Positions 24,166 through 33,398 are shown, counted from the first letter of the stretch. The stretch: 48,222 bases of DNA from Accumulibacter sp. (GCF_023806635.1 NZ_JAMTDQ010000114.1:1-48222); one strand, 5' to 3'. Program-made: numbers and translations. The notes: generated by a model from the letters alone, not told the origin.

Positions 24166-25368
24166 TCAGGTCTTGATCTTGCTGATCACGTCATAGACCG
24201 GACCGAGCACGGAGAGCATGATCCAGCCGAGCATGCCGCCCATCAGCAGGGTGAGCAGCGGCTCGATCAGCTGCTGCATCTTCTGCACCGATTCGCGCAC
24301 GTCACGATTGTAGAAGTAGCTGACGTTGAGCAGCGCTTCGTCGAGCGCACCGGTGTTCTCGCCGACGCGCAGCATGCGGATCACCAGCGGCGGGAAGAAA
24401 CCGGTACCGTGGAAGGCGGCGGTCACGTTCTGCCCTTCGACGATCAGTTGCTCGACCCGTTCCAGCCCCTGGCGGATCACCAGGTTGCCGACGACGCCCT
24501 GCGTCGTCCGGATCGACTCGAGGATCGGGATGCCCGAAGCGTAGAGCAGCGCGAAGGTGTTGGCGAAGCGCGCCAGGATGATCTTGCGCAGGATGTTGCC
24601 GAGCACGGGAACGCGCAGCTTGAGGCCATCGAAGCGCAACCTGGCCAGCGGGTTGTGGTTGAGCAGCAACCGCACGGCGAAAAAGGCGAGCAGCGGCAGC
24701 GTCGGCAGCAGGTACCAGTAGGCGACGAGCAGGTCGGACACCAGGAAGAGGATCTGCGTCTGCAGCGGCAGCACCTGTCCCATGCTCTTCACGAACAGCC
24801 GCAGCTGCGGCACCATGTAGACCATCAGGAAAAGCGTCGCGGCGATGACGATCGAACCGACGAAGGCCGGGTAGGCGGCCATCTTCCGCGTCTGCGACAG
24901 CAGTTCGTCCTCCCACTTCAGCGATTCGTTCAGGCTGTTGAGCACGTCCGGCAGGCGGCCGGTCGCCTCGCCGGCGCGCACGAGACTGACGAAGACCGCG
25001 TCGAAGACGCGGCGATGGCTCTCCATCGCCTGCGACAGCGTCTGGCCACCCTCGATCGACTCGATCAGGCTGGCGACCACTTCGCGGAAGCGCGGATGCT
25101 CGAGGCTGTCGCGCAGGTCGGTGAGCCCCTCGAGAATCGGCACGCCGGCACGGACGAGCTGCTGCAGATGGAAGCAGAAGTGGATCAGTTCGCGCCGCGG
25201 GATGCCGCCACTGCGCAGCAGGCTGCGATTGCTCAGCGGCTCGCCGCTGACCAGGTCGAGTTCCATGCGCCGCAGGCGCAGATCGAGGTCGACCAGGTTG
25301 ATCGCGTCGATGCGGCCGAAAACCATGCGACCGTCCGGACTCACCGCCTTGTAGGTATACAGCGGCAT
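24166..25368 (-). CDS. mshG: MSHA pilus inner-membrane platform protein MshG (PilC/GspF family)
   Basis: A 400-residue protein of the usual length. It contains two GspF domains (about residues 66-190 and 270-390), each followed by hydrophobic segments, and family motifs such as FCFHLQQLVRAGVPILEGL, LVRAGEATGRL, YASGIPILESI and MLRVGENTGALDEALL. GspF-type proteins are the rotor-like core that couples ATP hydrolysis by MshE to subunit insertion. The N-terminus MPLYTYKAVSPDGR is characteristic, and the gene follows mshE by four bases. Confidence 0.92.
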   Translation of the reverse strand: MPLYTYKAVSPDGRMVFGRIDAINLVDLDLRLRRMELDLVSGEPLSNRSLLRSGGIPRRELIHFCFHLQQLVRAGVPILEGLTDLRDSLEHPRFREVVASLIESIEGGQTLSQAMESHRRVFDAVFVSLVRAGEATGRLPDVLNSLNESLKWEDELLSQTRKMAAYPAFVGSIVIAATLFLMVYMVPQLRLFVKSMGQVLPLQTQILFLVSDLLVAYWYLLPTLPLLAFFAVRLLLNHNPLARLRFDGLKLRVPVLGNILRKIILARFANTFALLYASGIPILESIRTTQGVVGNLVIRQGLERVEQLIVEGQNVTAAFHGTGFFPPLVIRMLRVGENTGALDEALLNVSYFYNRDVRESVQKMQQLIEPLLTLLMGGMLGWIMLSVLGPVYDVISKIKT

Positions 25369-25372
25369 GGAC

Positions 25373-27085
25373 CTACATCCGGTCGGTCAGGTCGACGACG
25401 CGCCCGATTTCCTCGAGCGATGTCGAACCGTCGAGAACACGCCGCAGACCATCGTCCGCCAGCGTGACGACCCCCTGGTGCCGGGCCAGTTGCTGCATTT
25501 CGCGCAGCGTGCTGCGGCGGGCGATCAGTTCGTCCATGTCGGCATTGATGCGCATGAGTTCCATGATCGCCAGCCGCCCGCGATAGCCCTGGAACTCGCA
25601 GCGCTCGCAGCCGCTCGGGCGATAGATGACCGGCCGCGGCCCGTCGACCAGCTTGCCGAGCAGGTGCGCCTCGTGCGCCTCGGCCTGATAGGGAACCTTG
25701 CAGTGCACGCAGAGACGTCGGACCAGCCGTTGCGCGATGATGCCGATGATGTTGCCCGCCATGATGTCGGGCAGGATGCCGATGTCGAGCAGGCGCGGAA
25801 TGGCGCCGATCGCCGAGTTGGTGTGCAGCGTCGAATAGACCTGGTGGCCGGTCATCGCCGCCCGCAGCGCCATCTCGGCGGTCTCCGCGTCGCGGATTTC
25901 GCCGACCAGGATGATGTCCGGATCCTGGCGCATCATCGAGCGGATGCCGTTGGCGAAATCGAGCTTGACCGACTCGGCCGCCGAGGTCTGCCGCACCAGC
26001 GTCATCGGATACTCGACCGGATCCTCGAGGGTCATGATGTTCACCCCCTCGGAGTTGATGTGGTTGAGCACCGAGTAGAGCGTCGTCGTCTTGCCGCTGC
26101 CGGTCGGCCCGGTGACGAGGATGATCCCCTCCGGCCGCGCGATCATCAGCTTGAGCAGGTCGAGCTGGCGCTCGGCAAGGCCGAGACCCTCGAGCGGAAC
26201 GATCCCCTTCTGCCGGTCGAGGATGCGCAGGACGATGTTCTCGCCATGGATCGTCGGCTGCGCCGAAACGCGGAAATCGACCTGCCGGCCGCGCATGCTG
26301 AGCGAGATGCGTCCGTCCTGCGGCGCGCGGGTCTCGGCGATGTTCATCCCCGACATGACCTTGATACGCACCGCCATCGCCGGCCAGTAGGTCTTGTGCA
26401 ACGAACGGATCTGCCGCAGCATGCCGTCGATGCGGTAGCGGATGCGCAGGAAACTCGCCTCCGGCTCGAAATGGATGTCGGAAGAATCGCGCTTGACGGC
26501 GTCGGTCATGATCGAATCGATCAGCCGCACGACCGGCTGGCTGTACTCGTCGGACGAGGACTGCAGGCCACGGAAGTCGATCTCGCCGGTCTCGATCTCG
26601 TGCAGGATGCCGTCGATCGACAGTTCGTAGCCGTAGCACAGGTCGATCGCGCGGTCGATCTCGGTCTCGCCGGCGAGCAGCGTGCTGATCTCGAGGTCGT
26701 CGCCGGCGAGCCCGCGGATCCGGTCGAGGGCGACGATGTCGTTGATGTCGGCGATCGCCACCGTCAGGCACTGGTTGGCGGCGTCGTAATCGAGCGGCAG
26801 CAGGTGGTGGCGCTTGGCGAGGTCGCGCGGCACCAGCCTGAGCGCCGAGGGATCGATGATCGCCTTCGACAGATCGACGCTCTGCTTGCCCAGGCTTTCC
26901 GACAGCGCGTCGCGCAGCGTCGCCTCGGAGACGAAGCCGAGTGCCACCAGCAACTTGCCGATCGGCCGGTTGGACTTCATCTGCTCGAGCAGCGCGATGC
27001 GCAGCTGGTCTTCGCTGAGGATGCCCTTGCTGATCAGGATCTGGCCCAGCGGCCGCGCATGCGGGTGGATGGTGGGAGCGTTCAT
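25373..27085 (-). CDS. mshE: MSHA pilus extension ATPase MshE with c-di-GMP-binding N-terminal domain
   Basis: A 570-residue hexameric secretion ATPase. The N-terminus has two MshEN repeats (about residues 12-36, PLGQILISKGILSEDQL; and 40-66, RPIGKLLVALGFVSEATL), known in Vibrio MshE to bind c-di-GMP. The GspE catalytic core follows: Walker A GPTGSGKTTTL (about 325-335), Asp box, Walker B ILVGEIRDAETA, His box TGHQVYSTLHTN, and a four-cysteine metal site split as CVHC and CERC. It powers pilus extension from the inner membrane and, by homology, only when c-di-GMP is high. It follows mshN by 51 bases. Confidence 0.93.
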   Translation of the reverse strand: MNAPTIHPHARPLGQILISKGILSEDQLRIALLEQMKSNRPIGKLLVALGFVSEATLRDALSESLGKQSVDLSKAIIDPSALRLVPRDLAKRHHLLPLDYDAANQCLTVAIADINDIVALDRIRGLAGDDLEISTLLAGETEIDRAIDLCYGYELSIDGILHEIETGEIDFRGLQSSSDEYSQPVVRLIDSIMTDAVKRDSSDIHFEPEASFLRIRYRIDGMLRQIRSLHKTYWPAMAVRIKVMSGMNIAETRAPQDGRISLSMRGRQVDFRVSAQPTIHGENIVLRILDRQKGIVPLEGLGLAERQLDLLKLMIARPEGIILVTGPTGSGKTTTLYSVLNHINSEGVNIMTLEDPVEYPMTLVRQTSAAESVKLDFANGIRSMMRQDPDIILVGEIRDAETAEMALRAAMTGHQVYSTLHTNSAIGAIPRLLDIGILPDIMAGNIIGIIAQRLVRRLCVHCKVPYQAEAHEAHLLGKLVDGPRPVIYRPSGCERCEFQGYRGRLAIMELMRINADMDELIARRSTLREMQQLARHQGVVTLADDGLRRVLDGSTSLEEIGRVVDLTDRM

Positions 27086-27136
27086 GGCTGCGCCGGCGGA
27101 CCAGGTTGATGCGGCGGAAGCGGCACGGGCAGCGCC

Positions 27137-28396
27137 TCAGGGCTGCAGTTCAAGGATTCGTTGCCGGGCTGCATTGCGGTCGAAAGCGGCGCGACTGAGG
27201 TCGGCGGCATTCAGCGCCATGCGATAGTACTGCAGCGCCAGCTTGCCCTGGCGCAGGTGGTCGAGGCTGACGGCGACGTTGAAGAGATAGTCGGGATTGT
27301 CGGGATCGAGTGCATAGGCCTGGAAATACGCCTGCTGCGCGTCGCTCCAGCGACGCTGCCGGGAATACAGGTTGCCGAGGGCGAAGTGCAGCGGCGGTGA
27401 ATCGGGCTGCGCCGCCAGCAGCGTCTTCAGACGGCTCTCAGACTGTCCGCCATCACCGCCGCCGTGCAGGTTGATCAGCGCCGCCTGCGCCGTGGCGTCT
27501 GCCGGATCCGATTCGAGCACCCGCAGGTAGAGGTTCTGTGCCCGCTCGAGCTGGCCCTGGCGCAGCGCGATCGCCGCCAGTCCGAGCAGTGCGTCGGCAT
27601 TGCGCGGATCACTGCGCAGCGCCTGCTCGTAGGCGCCCCGGGCCTCGTCGAGGCGGCCGGCCTGCCAGTCCTCGTAGGCCCTGTCGAGCGTCCGCTCGGC
27701 GTGCGGACGGCGACTGGCGGAACGGACGACGCCTGCATCGTCAGCCGGCAGGTTGCCGGCGCGCTCGTCCCGCTGGCGGCGCTCACGAGGCGCCGCCGCC
27801 GGCGGCGCAGCCGGACCCGGCACGGCCTGCGGCGACGGCGACGAGCCCGCGGCCGGCACCGGCGGCGCCGTGGGCGGCGGCGCGATCGCCGCTGGCGATG
27901 GCGGGACAGCCGGTGGTGGGCTGGCGGTTGCCGGGACGACCGGCGGCTGGACCACCGCCACCGCTGGCGGCGGGACAACCCGCGAGCCGCCGGCAAGGCC
28001 CTGCAACTGCCACCAGAAATAACCGGCGATCGCCAGCGCCGCCGCGCCACCCAGACCGACGAAGAGCCACAGCGACGTCCGCGGGCGCGGCTCCTGCTTG
28101 ACGGCAAAGACGTTTTTCACCGCCGTCCGGGCGGCGTCGTCAGTGCCGCGGTCGTCCCCCGCTGCCGCCGCTGCCGCGCTGCCGCGCCGCGGCAGGGGCC
28201 CACCGACGCTGGCGGCAAGATCGGCGTCCACCGCATCGAGGTGCCGCGACAGCGGTGGCAACGAGCGACTCGATACGGTCGCCGGCGTTTCCAGCGGATC
28301 GAGGCTCAACTCGGGCGGCGCAGCCGGCTGCGCGCCGGCGGCGGCCTGCCTCTTGGCTTCCTCGGCCCGTTTCAGGGCATCCATCAGCAGGCTCAC
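27137..28396 (-). CDS. mshN: MSHA biogenesis protein MshN-like with TPR repeats
   Basis: A 419-residue protein from a GTG start that overlaps the mshL stop (GTGA). It begins MSLLMDALKRAEEAKRQ, the cytoplasmic motif shared by MshN and GspB/ExeB, then has one membrane helix (about residues 107-130, SLWLFVGLGGAAALAIAGYF), a very Pro/Ala-rich periplasmic linker (about 135-225) and several tetratricopeptide repeats (about 240-410, e.g. RLDEARGAYEQALRSDPRN). It probably works with MshM to help secretin assembly or to tether the machine across the periplasm. Confidence 0.82.
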   Translation of the reverse strand: MSLLMDALKRAEEAKRQAAAGAQPAAPPELSLDPLETPATVSSRSLPPLSRHLDAVDADLAASVGGPLPRRGSAAAAAAGDDRGTDDAARTAVKNVFAVKQEPRPRTSLWLFVGLGGAAALAIAGYFWWQLQGLAGGSRVVPPPAVAVVQPPVVPATASPPPAVPPSPAAIAPPPTAPPVPAAGSSPSPQAVPGPAAPPAAAPRERRQRDERAGNLPADDAGVVRSASRRPHAERTLDRAYEDWQAGRLDEARGAYEQALRSDPRNADALLGLAAIALRQGQLERAQNLYLRVLESDPADATAQAALINLHGGGDGGQSESRLKTLLAAQPDSPPLHFALGNLYSRQRRWSDAQQAYFQAYALDPDNPDYLFNVAVSLDHLRQGKLALQYYRMALNAADLSRAAFDRNAARQRILELQP

Positions 28397-30210
28397 CGGA
28401 GCGGCTCCGCAGGCCGCTCGGGCAGCGAGAATGGCCGATAGACCTGATCGGTGCGGAAGAACTCGCGGTCCGGCAGCGAGTCCCTGAAGCTGCTGAAGTC
28501 GCCCTCGAGCGAGGCGTCCTTGATCACGGTCGGGCGCAGCAGGACGACGAGTTCCGTCTTGGTTGAGGAGTTGTTACGGTTGTTGAATACCTCGCCAAGG
28601 AAGGGGATGTCGCCGAGAAGCGGTAGCCGCCCCAGCCGGTTGTCCAGGCGATCCTCCATCAGGCCGCCGAGAACCGCGATGTCGCCGCTCTCGAGGCGCA
28701 TCATCGACTCGATCTCGCGCATGCGGATCTGGGGAACCATATTCGGAACCGTCAGGTCAGGATTCGGATCCCTTTTCAGGTCGGCGATGCTGGAGATCGA
28801 CGGCCGAACGTTGAGGGTGACCGTGCCGGTGTCACTGATCTGCGCTGTCAGGCTCATGAAGAAACCGATCGAGACGGACTGCGGCGTGGTCGTCGTGGCC
28901 TTGATCGTCCGGGCGCCAACCAAATCGTTGCCGTTAGAGAGCTCTTGCTTCACGCTGAAATACACGAAATCCTCAGAGATCTTGAGGGTCGCCGTCTGGT
29001 TGTTGAGTACCGCCAGTTTCGGACTGGACAGCACCTTCACGGTACCGAAGGCGCGCAGGAGGTCGACCGCAGCCAGAAGTTGGAGGGGGTTGGTGCCGGC
29101 GTACCGAAGCTTAAATGGCTGCACAACGCTCGGCACGTTGGTTGTCAGGGTCGGCTTCGTGAGCGAGAAGCCGGTGTCGTCAGATCTGAGTCGACTCCAT
29201 TCAATACCCTGCTGGTAGCCATCGGAAAGCGTCACCTCGACGATCGTCGCCTCGATCAGTACCTGCCGCCGCGCGCTGCCCATCACCCGATCAAGGAACT
29301 CCTGGACCTTCTCGTGCTGGCGAGCGGTAGCCCGGACGGTGATCACGCCTCCTTCAGGGTTCGCAATGACCGATGCCGCTTCCCGGAAGGTCATCCGCTT
29401 GATGAGGGTGGCGCCGGTGTTCTGCAGCACGGCCGGGTTCGGGCTGCCGGCCAGGTTCTGCACGGCCTGGCCGAGCCGCGTCGCCGCGCCGGCCGGAGGC
29501 GCCGCGCCGGTGCCAGTGGTACTCTGCGACGCACTCTGCTCGGTGACGGTTTCGGTTGATCCTTCGGGAAAGACCTTGTCGGTCTCGTACAGCAGGTCCT
29601 TGAGGTTCTTCTCCAGCGACTGCCAGAAGCTGTTCTTCGACTTGTTGTCGATCTGGATGCGCGAAGTGTTCCCGGTGCCGGCGACGCCGCCGCTGCCGGT
29701 CGCCAGCGCGCTCGTCGAGATCTGCGTGTTGGTCGACAAGACGCTGGTCACTTCGCGCGAGATGTTGACGTAATCGACCTTGTAGTGTTTCAGGTAAGGC
29801 GAATCCGGCATCACGACGAGGTTCGGACCATCCATCTCGAAACGCATGTCGACCTGTTTGGCGATGCGCGTGAGCAACTGCGGCAGGGTCTGGTCGATGG
29901 CGTTGAGGGTGACGGTGCCGGTGATCCCGGGATGGATATCGACGTTGATCTTCGCGTCGCGCGCCAGCGCGAACAGCAGGTCGTGCACCTTGACGTTGTT
30001 GACGACGACGCTGTAGGTCTCGGTGCGGGCGGTCGAGCGCGGCCGCGGCAGCGCGGCGCTCTGCTGCACCGGTTGCGGAATGGCACCCGGCGGCCGTGCC
30101 ACGGCCTCAGCCTGCAGGTGCCCCGGCGACGGCCCGGTGCTCAGGGTGGTCGGCGTGCAGGCGGCGAGCACCAGCAGCAACACGACGGCGTCAAGGCTTC
30201 TCGGGGACAC
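28393..30210 (-). CDS. mshL: MSHA pilus outer-membrane secretin MshL
   Basis: A 605-residue lipoprotein from a GTG start, with GGAG upstream. The signal sequence ends in lipobox VLAAC (Cys about residue 18). A secretin N-terminal domain (SVVVNNVKVHDLLFALARDA, about 67-86) and N1-type domains lead into the secretin channel domain (about 320-580), with VLIEATIVEVTLSDG, VLSSPKLAVLNNQTA, and LLGDIPFLGEVFNNR before the C-terminus. It would form the ring through which the pilus leaves the outer membrane. A Ser/Thr/Gly-rich insert (about 165-270) is probably flexible. The gene follows mshM by 43 bases. Confidence 0.92.
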   Translation of the reverse strand: MSPRSLDAVVLLLVLAACTPTTLSTGPSPGHLQAEAVARPPGAIPQPVQQSAALPRPRSTARTETYSVVVNNVKVHDLLFALARDAKINVDIHPGITGTVTLNAIDQTLPQLLTRIAKQVDMRFEMDGPNLVVMPDSPYLKHYKVDYVNISREVTSVLSTNTQISTSALATGSGGVAGTGNTSRIQIDNKSKNSFWQSLEKNLKDLLYETDKVFPEGSTETVTEQSASQSTTGTGAAPPAGAATRLGQAVQNLAGSPNPAVLQNTGATLIKRMTFREAASVIANPEGGVITVRATARQHEKVQEFLDRVMGSARRQVLIEATIVEVTLSDGYQQGIEWSRLRSDDTGFSLTKPTLTTNVPSVVQPFKLRYAGTNPLQLLAAVDLLRAFGTVKVLSSPKLAVLNNQTATLKISEDFVYFSVKQELSNGNDLVGARTIKATTTTPQSVSIGFFMSLTAQISDTGTVTLNVRPSISSIADLKRDPNPDLTVPNMVPQIRMREIESMMRLESGDIAVLGGLMEDRLDNRLGRLPLLGDIPFLGEVFNNRNNSSTKTELVVLLRPTVIKDASLEGDFSSFRDSLPDREFFRTDQVYRPFSLPERPAEPLR

Positions 30211-30253
30211 GCTCAGGCTCGCTCCGGTGACAGGGAAAGCTGATCATACCACG

Positions 30254-31894
30254 TCAGGACTTCGGCACAAGTGCATGATTTTTATTACCTTCCGCAGGAG
30301 CGGCCGGAGTGGCGACGGGGCCACCGGAACGCAGCCGCGCAACCGAGCGCACGTAGGGCCGGCTCGCCGGCGAGAGTTCGCCGAGCGTCGCCAGGGCGGC
30401 GTTGGCTTCCTCGCGCGAGGCATAGTCGCCATAGATCACCCCCAGCCGCTCCCTGCCGGCCAGCAGCGAGCGATACACGCGGACCTGACCCGGATCCAGA
30501 ACCTTTGAGTTTTTCGCAATGAAATCATCGATTTCGCGCTGGCTGCCGGCATCGGCCATGAGCAACTGGATGAAATGGTGACTGTCCGGAGTCCGGCGCA
30601 GCCACTCCTCGCTCGCCGCGAGGCGCTGTGCGAGACTCGGCGCCCGGGCAGCGGCAGCGCTCGCAGCCGGCGCCGCGGACCAGACCGTCGCGCGCACCGG
30701 AAGCGCCGGCGGCGGCGGGACTGCCGGAGTGGCCGGTGTGGCCGGTGTGGCCGGTGTGGCCGGTGTGGCTGGAGCGGCTGGCGTGGCCGGCGCGGCGGAA
30801 GCCGCCGGAGTGGCGGGCACCGCCGCGACCGTCGCCGTCGTCGCGACAGCGGGCGCGGCCGTGGCCACCGCAACGGTGGCCACGGCCGCCGGCGGCAGCG
30901 GCGCCGGCGTGCTCGCCGGCGCCGACTCGCCAGTCACCGCCGTGTCTGCCTTCGCCTGCGGCGGCGACCGGACCTGGCTACCGGCGCTGTGGCTGCCGGC
31001 AAGATAGGCGACCGTGGCGACGCCGAGCATCGCCATACCGGCGACGGCGGCCCACGCCCAGCGGCCGCGCGCCCGGCCGGCGATCGGCTGGAACTGCGCA
31101 TCACGGATCGCCGCGCGCACCTGCGCGGCGTCGACCTGATGCCGGCCGGCGGCAAATGCGGCCAACAGCGCCTTGTCGGCGAGGATGTTGATGCGCCGCG
31201 TCAAGCCTTCGGAGCTGCGGCTGATCAACTGGACGGCACGCCGGCTGAACAGGTCGGGGCCGCGATAGCCGGCGGCGCGCAGGCGAAACATCAGGTAAGC
31301 GGCGACATCGCTGCGGTGCAGTGGCGCGAGGCTGAAGCTGTGCGTGATGCGGTCGTTGAGCTGCCGCATGGCGCTCTCGCGCAGCCGCTGATCGAGTTCC
31401 GGCTGGCCGAAGAGGACGATCTGCAGCAGCTTGTGGCGGCTCGATTCGAGGTTGGAGAGCAGGCGAATCTCTTCCAGCGCATCGGCTGGCATCGCATGCG
31501 CCTCGTCGATGAGGACGACGATCTGCCGGCCGGCGGCATAGATTTCGAGCAGGTGATCCTGCAGCGCGCGCAGCAGCAATTGTCCCTGCCCCGCCGGGAG
31601 ATCGATACGCAGCTCGGCGGCGATGGCGAAGAGAATCTCGTCACGCGACAGCATCGGATTGGCGAGATAGACGGTCTCGACGTTCTCCGGCAGCTTCTCC
31701 AGCAGCATGCGGCAGAGCATCGTCTTGCCGCTGCCGACCTCGCCGCTGACCTTGACGATGCCTTCGTCGTTGGTGATCGCGTAGATCAGCGCTTCGAGTG
31801 TCGCCCCCCGGTTGGCACCGGCAAAGAAGAACTCGGTGTGCGGCGTGATGCGGAAGGGCGCCTGCTGCAACCCGAAATGCTCCAGGTACATCAT
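30254..31894 (-). CDS. mshM: MshM-type AAA ATPase fused to a SPOR-like C-terminal domain
   Basis: A 546-residue protein. Residues 1-265 are the ExeA/MshM ATPase: MMYLEHFGLQQAPFRITPHT, Walker A GEVGSGKT (about 44-51), Walker B IVVLIDEAHAM. After a membrane helix (about 282-300, WAAVAGMAMLGVATVAYLAG) comes an Ala/Pro/Thr linker with ATP tripeptide repeats, then a SPOR-like domain (about 455-530; HFIQLLMADAGSQREIDDFI and VIYGDYASREEANAALATLG), which in other proteins binds denuded peptidoglycan. Standard MshM is shorter and lacks it; the layout recalls DamX and ExeA. The function is probably opening or locating the cell wall for the MshL secretin. It starts at ATGA overlapping the regulator stop. 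Confidence 0.88.
   Translation of the reverse strand: MMYLEHFGLQQAPFRITPHTEFFFAGANRGATLEALIYAITNDEGIVKVSGEVGSGKTMLCRMLLEKLPENVETVYLANPMLSRDEILFAIAAELRIDLPAGQGQLLLRALQDHLLEIYAAGRQIVVLIDEAHAMPADALEEIRLLSNLESSRHKLLQIVLFGQPELDQRLRESAMRQLNDRITHSFSLAPLHRSDVAAYLMFRLRAAGYRGPDLFSRRAVQLISRSSEGLTRRINILADKALLAAFAAGRHQVDAAQVRAAIRDAQFQPIAGRARGRWAWAAVAGMAMLGVATVAYLAGSHSAGSQVRSPPQAKADTAVTGESAPASTPAPLPPAAVATVAVATAAPAVATTATVAAVPATPAASAAPATPAAPATPATPATPATPATPAVPPPPALPVRATVWSAAPAASAAAARAPSLAQRLAASEEWLRRTPDSHHFIQLLMADAGSQREIDDFIAKNSKVLDPGQVRVYRSLLAGRERLGVIYGDYASREEANAALATLGELSPASRPYVRSVARLRSGGPVATPAAPAEGNKNHALVPKS
30722..30790. repeat. 9-bp tandem repeat inside mshM
   Basis: Four perfect copies of GGCCGGTGT (30731-30766) are flanked by degenerate copies on both sides. 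On the coding (minus) strand they encode repeated Ala-Thr-Pro. Because the unit is three codons, copy-number changes would lengthen or shorten the periplasmic linker without a frameshift. Confidence 0.85.
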
Positions 31895-33348
31895 GTCTCG
31901 CGCGCCGTCGCTGCCATGCGGTTGTAGAGCGTCGTCCGGTGCACTCCGAGCAGACGTGCCGCCTGGCTGACGTTGCCGTGCGCCAGCTTCAGCGCCGCTT
32001 CGATGTAGCCGCGCTCGGTGGCGTCGAGCAGGCGATCGAGACAGAAGGGTTCGCGCTGCCGCAGACGCTGCGTCGCAGCGGCGACGATGGCGTCGCTGGT
32101 ACCCGAGTCGAGGGGTGCCGGCAGGACATCGCCACCGGCCGGCGAGTCGTCCGGCAGATCGAGTTCCGCCTCGAGCGCCGCCGCATCGACGATCTGTCCG
32201 GGATACCGGGTGGCCAGGCGGATGACGACGTTGCGCAACTCGCGCACGTTGCCCGGAAAGGGGTAGTCGCCCCACAGGCTTGCCGCCTCCGGCGCCAGGG
32301 CAAAGGGGAGCTGCTGCGTCTGCGCGGCGTAGTGCTGGCGGAAGTGCTCGAGCAGGAGCAGCTTGTCGTCACCCATCTCGCGCAGTGGCGGCGCGGCGAT
32401 CGAGCACACCGAGAGGCGATGGTAGAGATCGGCGCGGAAGCGGCCGGCCTTGACCTCCTTGCGCAGGTCGCGGTTGGTGGCGGCGACGATGCGCGCGCGG
32501 CTGACGCGCCGCTGCGTCTCGCCGATGCGCTGATACTCGCCGTTCTCGAGGACGCGCAGCAGCTTCGCCTGCAGATCCAGCGCCAGTTCGCCGATCTCGT
32601 CGAGAAAGAGCGTGCCATCGGCCGCGTCGTCGAAGTAGCCGGCGCGACTCGCTGCGGCGCCGGTGAAGGCGCCGCGGGCATGGCCGAAGAGCGTCGCCTC
32701 GACCAGGCTGGGCGAGATCGCGGCACAATTCAGCGCCAGGAACGGCCGGTAGCGCCGCCGCGTATCATGGTGCAGGCAGCGTGAGGCGATGATCTCCTTG
32801 CCGCTGCCGGACTCTCCCTCGATCAGGACGGGGAACGGCAGGTCGGCGTACTGCCGCAGCTGCAGCCGCAGCTTCTGCATCGCCGGGCTGTTGCCGATCA
32901 GCGGCGAAACGCCTTCGCGCTGCTGCTCGTCGAGGGCGCGAAAGGCCAGCGCGCCCTCGAGCACCTGCTGCAGGTCGCCCGGGTTGCAGGGTTTGGCGAC
33001 GAAATCGGCGGCGCCGAGCGTGCGCGCGTGGCGGGCGTTGCCCGCATCGCTCTGTCCGGAAAGGACGACGATGCGGATCGCCGGCGCCAGCTTGATGAGA
33101 TCGGCAATCAGCGCGAATCCCTCGTCCGGGCGATGCGGCACCGGCGGCAGGCCGAGGTCGACGAGTGCCAGCTCCGGTGCCCGGCGCAATTGCCGCAGAA
33201 TCTGCAGCGCGTGCGGCCGGGAATGGCTGGTGACGACCTCGAACGGCTTGCTCAGCGAGAAACTCAGGGTGTCGCAGATCAGCGGATCGTCATCGACGAT
33301 CAGCAACAGGGGCTTCTCGGGCAATGCGGTTGCGGGGTGGCTGAGCAT
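31891..33348 (-). CDS. Sigma-54-dependent response regulator heading the msh operon
   Basis: A 485-residue NtrC-family protein. The receiver domain (about residues 12-130) has IVDDDP and phospho-acceptor Asp64 in LVDLGLPP, and Lys in FVAKPC. The AAA+ domain shows Walker A GESGSGKE (about 178), the sigma-54 contact loop GAFTGA and Walker B GTLFLDEIGEL. A Fis-type helix-turn-helix (NVSQAARLLGVHRTTLYNRM) closes the protein, so the regulator looks fully functional. A TTG at 33399 would add 17 residues, but a -10 hexamer overlaps it, so the ATG at 33348 is preferred. The receiver resembles PrsR-type regulators. No kinase is adjacent; the kinase at 4.1-5.9 kb is a candidate. It may act on sigma-54 pilin promoters. 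Confidence 0.9.
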   Translation of the reverse strand: MLSHPATALPEKPLLLIVDDDPLICDTLSFSLSKPFEVVTSHSRPHALQILRQLRRAPELALVDLGLPPVPHRPDEGFALIADLIKLAPAIRIVVLSGQSDAGNARHARTLGAADFVAKPCNPGDLQQVLEGALAFRALDEQQREGVSPLIGNSPAMQKLRLQLRQYADLPFPVLIEGESGSGKEIIASRCLHHDTRRRYRPFLALNCAAISPSLVEATLFGHARGAFTGAAASRAGYFDDAADGTLFLDEIGELALDLQAKLLRVLENGEYQRIGETQRRVSRARIVAATNRDLRKEVKAGRFRADLYHRLSVCSIAAPPLREMGDDKLLLLEHFRQHYAAQTQQLPFALAPEAASLWGDYPFPGNVRELRNVVIRLATRYPGQIVDAAALEAELDLPDDSPAGGDVLPAPLDSGTSDAIVAAATQRLRQREPFCLDRLLDATERGYIEAALKLAHGNVSQAARLLGVHRTTLYNRMAATARET

Positions 33349-33398
33349 CGAAAGCGTGTCGTCACGGGGGCTGGTGGCGGTTGCATCATTATTCCACA

